In this document: one piece after another, positions 1 to 4,852 of the stretch
How positions within the stretch are numbered: the first letter of the stretch is position 1
Layout: every line of letters starts with the position of its first letter
Assembly: GCA_030590765.1 (NCBI GenBank)
Contig: JAUVCP010000202.1
Coordinates: forward strand, 1 to 5,268
Direction: 5' to 3'
DNA length: 5,268 nucleotides
Source of the DNA: Flavobacteriaceae bacterium
GTDB taxonomy: Bacteria > Bacteroidota > Bacteroidia > Flavobacteriales > Flavobacteriaceae
The notes under the pieces: model-generated
What the model was told of the DNA's origin: nothing
The model's input: the letters and a program-made list of their open reading frames with translations, nothing else
The model's database searches: none
Translations under genes and position numbers: made by a program

Positions 1-291
1 AAAAATAGTTCTTTAGAACACTTTGATAAAAGTATTACTTTACCTAATGAAAAGAATAATAGAAGTTACTTGAAGTGGTTATCAGTTGCAGCAATGCTCA
101 TCTTTTTTATAGGAATATTTTCTGTATATCAAAAGGATCTTAAAGAAAAAGAAGAGGCTAGAATAGCTTATGCTGAAACACAAAAAGCACTAAATATGAT
201 AGCGCAAACATTAAATAAAGGAAACAATGCAATTGCGCAGTTGCAGGTTTTCGAGAATACCCAGAATAGAATTTTTAAAACAAATGATTAA
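1..291 (+). CDS. C-terminal part of a single-pass membrane protein, possibly anti-sigma-like (5' truncated)
   Basis: The reading frame is open from the first base of the window to the TAA at 289-291, so this is the 3' end of a longer gene; the in-frame TTG at 70 is not needed as a start. The visible 96 residues hold a polar stretch (about 1-22), one hydrophobic membrane-spanning segment (about 24-43, LKWLSVAAMLIFFIGIFSVY), then a charged helical tail rich in Lys, Glu, Ala and Gln (about 45-85) that could form a coiled coil and should lie in the periplasm. The stop is 23 bases before the next gene, a DUF4252 protein, which suggests one operon. In Flavobacteriia I recall a common order of ECF sigma factor, small one-helix membrane protein, DUF4252, DUF4252. 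By that analogy this would be the anti-sigma-like partner, but no diagnostic domain is visible, so the role is inferred from position only. Confidence 0.75.
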   Translation, partial: KNSSLEHFDKSITLPNEKNNRSYLKWLSVAAMLIFFIGIFSVYQKDLKEKEEARIAYAETQKALNMIAQTLNKGNNAIAQLQVFENTQNRIFKTND

Positions 292-314
292 ATAAACATT
301 AAAAAATAGAAATT

Positions 315-842
315 ATGAAAATGAATAAGTTAATATTAGCAATGGCCTTAATAATAAGTCCGTTTATTATGAATGCACAGTCTCAATTTGATAAATTTGA
401 GGATATAGATGGAGTAACTTCCGTAATCGTAAATCAGAAAGCATTTGCAATGATGAGCAAGATTGGTGCAGAATCGGATGATGAATATTTAAACCTGATC
501 AAAAATATTACTACTTTAAAGGTTTTCGCAACTGAAGATACTTCTGTTTCTAAACAAATGGAAGTAGAAGTAAAAAGCTACCTTGTTAAAGCCAATTTAG
601 AGGAGTTAATGAGGGTAAAAGATGGAAATAGCAATGTTAAGATCTATGTAAAAGAAGGGAAAAATGAAGATTTTGTAAAAGAATTATTCATGTTTGTTAA
701 AGATGGAGATGATAAATCAGGTCATGCCCAAACAGTGATTATTTATTTAACCGGTGATATAGATCTGAAACAAATATCAAAACTTACTGAAAAAATGAAC
801 CTTCCAGGTGGTGAGCATTTGGAAAAAGTAAACAAATCTTAA
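315..842 (+). CDS. DUF4252 domain protein, exported (signal peptidase I type)
   Basis: This 175-residue protein of unknown function begins with a signal peptide: Lys at positions 2 and 5, a hydrophobic core about 6-19, and a likely cleavage after Ala21 (MNA|QSQF). There is no cysteine at the cleavage site, so it should be released into the periplasm or beyond rather than lipidated. The mature part matches the DUF4252 pattern as I know it: a DGVTSVIVNQKAF-like opening, a middle strand LKVFATED, the segment LMRVKDG, and a late acidic strand with a hydrophobic pair (VIIYLTGDIDL). ATG 315 is the first start after the preceding stop; ATG 321 is possible but would remove one of the N-terminal lysines. 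No Shine-Dalgarno sequence is present, only an A-rich leader, as usual in this phylum. It lies 23 bases after the membrane protein gene and 10 bases before a paralogue, so the three probably share a transcript. Its biochemical role is unknown. Confidence 0.85.
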   Translation: MKMNKLILAMALIISPFIMNAQSQFDKFEDIDGVTSVIVNQKAFAMMSKIGAESDDEYLNLIKNITTLKVFATEDTSVSKQMEVEVKSYLVKANLEELMRVKDGNSNVKIYVKEGKNEDFVKELFMFVKDGDDKSGHAQTVIIYLTGDIDLKQISKLTEKMNLPGGEHLEKVNKS

Positions 843-852
843 ATTAAAAGAC

Positions 853-1407
853 ATGAAAAGAATAAGTATATATATAACATCTGTATTAATTGTTTTGTCC
901 GTTCTTATTTCCTGTAAAGGTGAACCTAGTTTGCAAAAGTATTATGTGGATAATCAGGACAGTGATAATTTCATAAGTCTGGATCTACCGGCAAGTTTGT
1001 TGAATTTAGGTGATGATGTTTCGAATGAAACTAAAGAAACGATGCAAAGCATAAAAAAAATGAATGTGTTGGCTTTTAAATTGAATGATAACAATAAAGA
1101 AGTATTTTTATCAGAATTAAAAAAAGTAAAAGCGATCATAAAAAATGATTCCTATAGTGAATTGATAAGGGTAAAACACAAAAAAGCAAATATCATCGTC
1201 AAATTTTTAGGAAAAGAAGATGCTGTAAATGAATTTATTGTTTTTGCATCAGATAACAGCAAAGGTTTTGCGCTAGCAAGAGTATTGGGAAATCATATGC
1301 AACCTGAAAAGATCATTAAAATGACAAAGGATTTGAAAAATATGGATGCAGATGATAAAGCATTCTCACAGATTAAAGGCCTTTTGGGTGAATTTGAAGG
1401 AAAATAA
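853..1407 (+). CDS. DUF4252 domain lipoprotein
   Basis: This 184-residue protein is a probable lipoprotein. A lysine/arginine-containing N-terminus and a hydrophobic core (about 4-17) lead to the lipobox Leu18-Ile19-Ser20-Cys21, with lipidation expected on Cys21. The residue after Cys21 is Lys, and no strong acidic surface-export signal follows, so it is more likely on the periplasmic face of the outer membrane; this is inference. The stretch SLQKYYVDNQD just after the lipobox and ISLDLPASLL are typical of the lipidated DUF4252 subtype as I remember it. The body shares a pattern with the upstream DUF4252 protein (LIRVKHKKANIIVKF against LMRVKDGNSNVKIYV), which points to tandem paralogues that have diverged. 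It starts 10 bases after the previous stop and is followed by an intrinsic terminator, so it is the last gene of the unit. Function unknown. Confidence 0.85.
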   Translation: MKRISIYITSVLIVLSVLISCKGEPSLQKYYVDNQDSDNFISLDLPASLLNLGDDVSNETKETMQSIKKMNVLAFKLNDNNKEVFLSELKKVKAIIKNDSYSELIRVKHKKANIIVKFLGKEDAVNEFIVFASDNSKGFALARVLGNHMQPEKIIKMTKDLKNMDADDKAFSQIKGLLGEFEGK

Positions 1408-1430
1408 TATATCAAAACAATAAAAAATAG

Positions 1431-1464
1431 GACTGTTTTAGTTAATTCTAAAACAGTTTTTTTT
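1431..1464 (+). terminator. Intrinsic terminator of the DUF4252 operon
   Basis: A perfect 10-base-pair stem (ACTGTTTTAG at 1432-1441 with CTAAAACAGT at 1448-1457) closes a 6-base loop and runs directly into eight T (1457-1464). It begins 24 bases after the stop of the lipoprotein gene, as expected of a Rho-independent terminator. It separates this operon from the aminopeptidase gene. Confidence 0.88.
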
Positions 1465-1472
1465 AACCAATT

Positions 1473-1509
1473 TTTAACGTTAAAGATGATTTTTAAAAAC
1501 ATATATTTG
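1473..1509 (+). promoter_or_regulatory. Probable promoter of the M1 aminopeptidase gene with a palindrome at the -33 position
   Basis: TATATTTG at 1502-1509 matches the Bacteroidota -7 consensus TAnnTTTG and is the only such match in the gap before the aminopeptidase gene. No TTG -33 element is found at the usual distance. Instead a perfect 12-base palindrome, TTTAACGTTAAA (1473-1484), ends 17 bases upstream of the -7 element, where the -33 element would be. It could be a variant -33 region or a regulator site. Transcription would start near 1515, leaving a leader of about 130 bases before ATG 1644. Confidence 0.5.
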
Positions 1510-1537
1510 TTTTTTATAAACTAAATATTAGAAACTT

Positions 1538-1640
1538 ATGAAACATCCAAAGTAAAAACACTATCATATATGATCATGGTTGTGGATTGATGTTCCAAAT
1601 GAATCTAGATAGCTATTGGGATAAAACAATTAAAAATTAA
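1538..1640 (+). other. Leader of the M1 gene with three very short open frames and small palindromes
   Basis: The predicted leader contains three short ATG-initiated frames on the coding strand: 1538-1555 (5 codons, MKHPK), 1570-1590 (6 codons, MIMVVD), and 1590-1640 (16 codons, MFQMNLDSYWDKTIKN). The second and third overlap as TGATG, and the third stops three bases before the aminopeptidase ATG at 1644. The stretch also contains perfect palindromes ATCATATATGAT (1563-1574) and ATAGCTAT (1609-1616). Translation of these frames is not shown; in AT-rich DNA such short frames also arise by chance. If translated, the closely packed stop and start could couple translation to the downstream gene. 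Confidence 0.25.
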
Positions 1641-1643
1641 CAG

Positions 1644-4100
1644 ATGAAATTAAGAGTGTTATTTATTTTTCTTTTTATGGGGGTGTTTGTTGGAACTGCA
1701 CAAGATAAAAAGGAGATCAATTCAATTTACAGAGCCGAAAGAGAAAAAATAAATGATTTGGTACATACAAAACTAAAAGTGAGTTTTGATTATGCTAAAC
1801 GTCAGTTAAAGGGGGAAGCATGGATTACTCTGGAACCTCATTTTTATAATGTTGCCGATTTAGAATTGGATGCAAAGGCGATGCTGATACATAAAGTTTC
1901 CAGAGAAGGAAAGGATTTAAAGTATGAATACGATGGTAAAAAGATAAAGATAAATCTAGCCAATATTTATACTAAAGGTGATAAATACACTATTTACATT
2001 AAATATACTGCAAGACCGGAAGAAGTAAAACAGGCAGGAAGTGCAGCTATTAATGATGCTAAAGGTCTTTATTTTATCGATCCGGATGGAACAGATCCAA
2101 ATAAGCCAACACAGATATGGACTCAGGGAGAGACAGAATCAAGTAGTTGCTGGTTTCCTACCATTGATTCTCCAAATCAAAAAACAACACAGGAAATCTA
2201 TATGACTGTGCCTGATAAATATATTTCACTTTCCAATGGGTTGATGATCAATCAAACAAATAATAATGATGGAACAAGAACAGATTACTGGAAAATGGAT
2301 CAAAAACATGCTCCTTATTTGTTTTTTATGGGAGTAGGTGAATTTAGTATTATAAAAGATAAATGGAAAAATATAGCGGTTGATTACTATGTTGAAAAAG
2401 AATATGAACCCTATGCTAAAGATATTTTTGGTCTGACGCCAGAAATGATCCAGTTTTATTCAGATTATACCGGTGTGGAATATGTATGGCAAAAATATTC
2501 TCAAATGATTGCCAGAGACTATGTAAGTGGAGCTATGGAAAATACAACAGCTGTTTTGCATATGGAAAGAGCCTATCAAACCTCCAGTGATATTATTGAT
2601 GAGAATACCTGGGAAAATACTATTGCTCATGAACTTTTTCACCATTGGTTTGGCGATCTGGTTACAACAGAAAGTTGGGGTAATCTTACTGTAAATGAAT
2701 CATTTGCAAATTATAGCGAGTATTTATGGCAAGAGTATAAATATGGTGCTGACTATGCAGATGCACACAGGAATAGCGAAATAAAAGGTTATATGAGTCC
2801 GGAAAATGAATTAAAAGATCTGGTACGTTTTCATTATAATTCACGTGAAGATATGTTTGATGGGGTCTCTTATCAAAAAGGTGGGGCAGTCTTACATATG
2901 TTGAGAAGTTTTTTAGGTGATAAAGCATTTAGAGAAGGTTTGAAACTGTATTTAAATGATAATAAATTTGGTACAGGTGAGGCACATCAACTAAGACTCG
3001 CATTGGAAGAAGTATCCGGCAAGGATTTGAACTGGTTCTTTAACCAATGGTATTACAGTAATGGTCATCCAAAACTAGATATAAAATACACCATAAGTGA
3101 ATCAGCAAAAATTGTAACGGTTGAAGTGCAGCAAAAGCAAGATAATTTGTTTCAATTTCCGTTGGCAATTGATATTTATGAAGATACTAAACCAAAAAGG
3201 TTTAATGTTTGGATGGATGAGAAGAATAAATCATTTTCTTTTAAATTCACCAAAAAACCTCATTTGGTTAATGCCGATGCCGAAAGAGTATTATTAGCTG
3301 AAATAAAGGATAATAAAACTATTGAAGAACTGGTCTATCAATATAATTATGCTCCAAAATATGAAGATAGAAGAGAGGCAATTGAGGCAATGGCAGATAA
3401 CCAAAAAGATGAAGCTGTCTTTAAAACTCTTGTTAAAGCATTAGATGATAAGTATTATGGTTTAAGGATATTGGCAATTGAAAATATAGATATTTCAAAA
3501 ACAAATGCCAAGTCAGCAATTAAATTATTGGAAAAGATAGCGGTTAACGATAAAAAGACCTTGGTAAGAGCTGCAGCGATTAGCCGACTTGAAATTTTAG
3601 AGGATAAAAAATATATTCCTTTGTTTAATAAAGGTTTACAAAGTAATTCGAATGCGGTAAAAAAGAGTTCTTTGTTGGCTTTATCAAAATTAGATAAGGA
3701 AGCTGCTCTTCAATTTGCTTTATCGGTTGATAATAATCTGGACAAGAAAAGCTTAAAAGATGCTTTGATTCCGATTTATATTATAAACAAAACAGAATCT
3801 CAAATGCCATTTGTAGCAGATAATATTGTGGAAGGGATGTTTTTTGCAGATACTAGAGCTAAAAGCAATGCATATAAAGAAGGTTTTCAATGGGTTGCGG
3901 CTAGTGATAGCAAAGAAGTTACCGAAAATTTGGTCAACAATTTTGTAGATGCCGGTTTAAAATATAAGCAATATGGTGTAGATAAAATATCGATTCAGGT
4001 ATTGGAACAGGTGCTGGAGCTCAAAAAAGAAGCAAATTTTTCCAATAAAGGAGAATTGATCAAAATTGTACAAGATGGTTTGGATAAGCTAAAAGAATGA
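1644..4100 (+). CDS. Exported M1 family zinc aminopeptidase with helical-repeat C-terminus
   Basis: This 818-residue metallopeptidase should remove N-terminal residues from peptides outside the cytoplasm. A signal peptide (core about 5-16) has a likely cleavage after Ala19 (GTA|QDKK). The N-terminal beta domain spans about 30-220 and includes TQGE (160-163) and CWFP (169-172), conserved near the M1 substrate pocket. The exopeptidase motif GAMEN is at 296-300. The zinc site HELFH is at 329-333, with Glu330 as the general base, His329 and His333 as ligands and Glu352 as the third ligand, the exact HExxH-18-E spacing of the family. Tyr410 in SYQKGG fits the catalytic tyrosine (Tyr383 of leukotriene A4 hydrolase). 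After about residue 560 the chain becomes helical with HEAT-like units (about 575-700). There is no T9SS-type C-terminal sorting domain. All key residues are present and no frameshift is seen. ATG 1644 gives a complete signal peptide; no Shine-Dalgarno sequence is present. The gene is flanked by its own promoter and terminator and so is probably monocistronic. Peptide nutrition is the likely role, by inference. Confidence 0.95.
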   Translation: MKLRVLFIFLFMGVFVGTAQDKKEINSIYRAEREKINDLVHTKLKVSFDYAKRQLKGEAWITLEPHFYNVADLELDAKAMLIHKVSREGKDLKYEYDGKKIKINLANIYTKGDKYTIYIKYTARPEEVKQAGSAAINDAKGLYFIDPDGTDPNKPTQIWTQGETESSSCWFPTIDSPNQKTTQEIYMTVPDKYISLSNGLMINQTNNNDGTRTDYWKMDQKHAPYLFFMGVGEFSIIKDKWKNIAVDYYVEKEYEPYAKDIFGLTPEMIQFYSDYTGVEYVWQKYSQMIARDYVSGAMENTTAVLHMERAYQTSSDIIDENTWENTIAHELFHHWFGDLVTTESWGNLTVNESFANYSEYLWQEYKYGADYADAHRNSEIKGYMSPENELKDLVRFHYNSREDMFDGVSYQKGGAVLHMLRSFLGDKAFREGLKLYLNDNKFGTGEAHQLRLALEEVSGKDLNWFFNQWYYSNGHPKLDIKYTISESAKIVTVEVQQKQDNLFQFPLAIDIYEDTKPKRFNVWMDEKNKSFSFKFTKKPHLVNADAERVLLAEIKDNKTIEELVYQYNYAPKYEDRREAIEAMADNQKDEAVFKTLVKALDDKYYGLRILAIENIDISKTNAKSAIKLLEKIAVNDKKTLVRAAAISRLEILEDKKYIPLFNKGLQSNSNAVKKSSLLALSKLDKEAALQFALSVDNNLDKKSLKDALIPIYIINKTESQMPFVADNIVEGMFFADTRAKSNAYKEGFQWVAASDSKEVTENLVNNFVDAGLKYKQYGVDKISIQVLEQVLELKKEANFSNKGELIKIVQDGLDKLKE

Positions 4101-4119
4101 TGATCTAAAAAATCGAGAT

Positions 4120-4158
4120 AAAAAAATCCCCAAAGAGAAATCCTTTGGGTATTTTTTT
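4120..4158. terminator. Bidirectional intrinsic terminator between convergent genes
   Basis: CCCAAAG (4129-4135) pairs with CTTTGGG (4143-4149) around a 7-base loop. After a single C/T mismatch (4128/4150) the stem continues with a T-A pair and a run of seven A (4120-4126) facing seven T (4152-4158). The poly-T tail works for plus-strand transcripts of the M1 gene (stop at 4100). The mirrored poly-A gives a poly-U tail for minus-strand transcripts of the XRE gene, whose stop is at 4165, only 7 bases away. Confidence 0.9.
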
Positions 4159-4164
4159 GTACAG

Positions 4165-4551
4165 CTATTTTTTTTGGTTGATGAACTCCTTAAAAGTTCC
4201 ATCCGTATAAAACATCACAATCCTTTCAATGGTTTTTTCAGTCTGATGTGATGCTAAGATTTTCATGGGTTTGTTCAAGCTTTTTTCAGAACCTTGAATT
4301 TTAGTATTGATAGGGGTAGTGCTCTTTATTGGAAATTCTCCTTTTCCATTGAGCAACCAATACAATTCAATCTCATCAAATTCCTTGATTACCTTTAAAA
4401 CAAAATCCAGACTTGGTTTATTTCTGCCCGATAATAAATGTGATATACTAGAACGTTTCACCTGAATTTTATCAGCAAAAGCAGATGGAGATAACAGGTA
4501 GTGGTCCATCACTTTTTTCAATCTCTCCGCAAATTCAGCACTGTTTATCAT
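4165..4551 (-). CDS. XRE family (Cro/C1-type) helix-turn-helix transcriptional regulator
   Basis: This 128-residue DNA-binding protein has a Cro/C1-type fold at residues about 6-60. After AERLKKVMDHYLLSPSAFA come the turn and recognition helix KIQVKRSSISHLLSG (28-42) and the family's typical RNKPSLDF tail. The segment DEIELYWLLNGKGEFP (about 59-74) is a common extension of flavobacterial members. After a polar linker (75-105) a short C-terminal block, KTIERIVMFYTDGTFKEF (about 107-124), is also one I recall in relatives; it might serve dimerisation or ligand sensing. The stop is TAG at 4165-4167, next to the shared terminator. ATG at 4549-4551 is the only start possible in the frame, because an in-frame TAA lies 19 codon-bases upstream and no other start codon intervenes. 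The gene diverges from an M14 peptidase gene across an array of palindromes, one of which covers its own -7 element, so it is probably an autorepressor that also controls the neighbour. That target assignment is inference from layout. Confidence 0.9.
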   Translation of the reverse strand: MINSAEFAERLKKVMDHYLLSPSAFADKIQVKRSSISHLLSGRNKPSLDFVLKVIKEFDEIELYWLLNGKGEFPIKSTTPINTKIQGSEKSLNKPMKILASHQTEKTIERIVMFYTDGTFKEFINQKK

Positions 4552-4557
4552 TGTAAA
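4544..4557. promoter_or_regulatory. Degenerate operator-like palindrome S0 over the XRE start codon
   Basis: TTTATCATTGTAAA matches the array motif TTTACA-NN-TGTAAA at 10 of 12 positions, with a perfect right half. It overlaps the regulator's start codon (4549-4551), and its centre lies 24 bases from that of the next site (S1). As it is partly coding sequence, the match may be partly accidental. Confidence 0.4.
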
Positions 4558-4567
4558 TTGTAATTAG

Positions 4568-4581
4568 TTTACAAAAGTAAT
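4568..4581. promoter_or_regulatory. Operator-like palindrome S1 over the XRE promoter
   Basis: TTTACAAAAGTAAT matches TTTACA-NN-TGTAAA at 10 of 12 positions with a perfect left half. The minus-strand -7 element of the regulator gene (4572-4579) lies wholly inside it, so a bound protein would block RNA polymerase. The left half is also part of an everted repeat, TTGTAAA (4551-4557) with TTTACAA (4568-4574). Confidence 0.55.
4572..4579 (-). promoter_or_regulatory. Probable -7 element of the XRE gene
   Basis: Read on the minus strand these bases are TACTTTTG, a match to the Bacteroidota -7 consensus TAnnTTTG. The element ends 21 bases before the regulator's ATG, which implies a leader of only about 15 bases. 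No TTG -33 element is evident at the expected distance (about 4595-4605). Confidence 0.55.
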
Positions 4582-4623
4582 AATTTAAGTTTATTTTGCT
4601 ACATAAAACATATTAAAAATTTA

Positions 4624-4637
4624 AATACATATGTATT
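4624..4637. promoter_or_regulatory. Variant palindrome S2 in the middle of the divergent region
   Basis: AATACATATGTATT is a perfect 14-base palindrome. It shares only the inner TACA-NN-TGTA with the other sites; the outer two bases on each side differ. It lies far from both promoters (56 bases centre to centre from S1), so if it is bound it may be an auxiliary site. In such AT-rich DNA a chance palindrome is possible. Confidence 0.4.
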
Positions 4638-4705
4638 ACTTTAATTGTAACATTAGATATATGATGTTTACTATCTGGTAATAAACTATATATAATATAT
4701 TATAA

Positions 4706-4792
4706 ATGTTAGAACGCCAAGAATGGAAATCTTTTGTGATTGACTTTACAAAAAGGAGCATATCATTTACAATTGTAACAAATAATAGATAA
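4706..4792 (+). CDS. Candidate 28-residue small open frame (doubtful)
   Basis: An ATG at 4706 opens a 28-codon frame ending in TAA at 4790-4792, with a mixed sequence starting MLERQEWKSF and ending SFTIVTNNR. It lies in the less AT-rich part of the gap, upstream of the M14 gene on the same strand. No membrane segment, signal or known motif is visible, no promoter is recognised ahead of it, and its 3' end coincides with operator-like sequence (S3). It is more likely chance than a gene. Confidence 0.12.
   Translation: MLERQEWKSFVIDFTKRSISFTIVTNNR
4766..4779. promoter_or_regulatory. Operator-like palindrome S3
   Basis: TTTACAATTGTAAC matches TTTACA-NN-TGTAAA at 11 of 12 positions and contains the perfect 12-base palindrome TTACAATTGTAA. 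It lies upstream of the M14 promoter, 34 bases centre to centre from S4. A lone half-site TTTACA (4745-4750) lies 21 bases further left. Confidence 0.6.
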
Positions 4793-4799
4793 AGAACGA

Positions 4800-4813
4800 T
4801 TTACATTTGTAAA
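4800..4813. promoter_or_regulatory. Perfect operator-like palindrome S4 over the M14 -33 region
   Basis: TTTACATTTGTAAA is a perfect match to the array motif, identical in all 14 bases to S5, 24 bases downstream. It contains TACATTTG (4802-4809), which could itself act as a -7 element. Its TTTG (4806-4809) is also placed to serve as the -33 element for the promoter in S5. Confidence 0.7.
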
Positions 4814-4833
4814 TAAAGTATTGTTTACATTTG
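4806..4833 (+). promoter_or_regulatory. Probable promoter of the M14 gene embedded in two operators
   Basis: TACATTTG (4826-4833) matches the -7 consensus TAnnTTTG and lies inside S5. TTTG (4806-4809), inside S4, fits the -33 element with a 16-base spacer, slightly shorter than the range I know for the phylum. The -7 element ends 20 bases before ATG 4853, nearly the same as the distance on the regulator side. An alternative -7 in S4 (4802-4809) would start transcription about 24 bases earlier but lacks a well-placed TTG. Confidence 0.6.
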
Positions 4834-4837
4834 TAAA
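4824..4837. promoter_or_regulatory. Perfect operator-like palindrome S5 over the M14 -7 element
   Basis: TTTACATTTGTAAA is a second perfect copy of the motif. The predicted -7 element of the M14 gene (4826-4833) is entirely within it, so occupancy would exclude RNA polymerase. It ends 15 bases before the start codon. Confidence 0.7.
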
Positions 4838-4852
4838 AAGAAAAAATCAGTT

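Larger units (their letters stand above)
4552..4852. other. Divergent intergenic region (301 bases) between the XRE and M14 genes
   Basis: This gap holds both divergent promoters and most of a palindrome array described separately. Its left part is extremely AT-rich: by my count 20 of 120 bases are G or C in 4561-4680, against roughly a third in the genes. Single half-sites also occur at 4645-4650 (TTGTAA), 4667-4671 (TTTAC, followed by GTAA six bases later) and 4745-4750 (TTTACA). I see no tRNA, rRNA, hairpin terminator or convincing riboswitch in it. Confidence 0.7.

Noticed and set aside
70..291. A complete small gene starting at TTG 70
   Set aside because: The frame is open all the way to base 1 and TTG starts are rare here, so a truncated longer gene is more likely.
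954..1139. Minus-strand open frame of 61 codons opposite the DUF4252 lipoprotein gene
   Set aside because: It lies wholly antisense to a gene with a clear signal and family pattern, and its own product has no recognisable motif.
1293..1502. Minus-strand open frame of 69 codons across the end of the lipoprotein gene and its terminator
   Set aside because: It runs through the terminator hairpin and a coding region on the other strand; the hydrophobic content reflects AT-rich antisense sequence.
2460..2928. Two minus-strand open frames inside the M1 aminopeptidase gene (2460-2645 and 2686-2928)
   Set aside because: Both lie opposite or next to the conserved GAMEN and HExxH catalytic region and are shadows of it.
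3324..4100. Type IX secretion sorting domain at the end of the M1 protein
   Set aside because: The C-terminus is helical and charged, ending in LVQ-free KIVQDGLDKLKE-type sequence, without the beta-rich domain and terminal pattern of T9SS substrates.
4551..4574. BirA-type biotin operator (TTGTAAA ... TTTACAA)
   Set aside because: The arms resemble the E. coli bio operator, but the gap is 10 bases rather than about 20 for these 7-base arms, the conserved inner CC/GG is missing, and no biotin gene is present.
4766..4837. CRISPR-like or iteron array
   Set aside because: Only two copies are identical, the units are 14 bases, spacings vary (34 and 24), and there are no cas or replication genes; promoter overlap favours operators.
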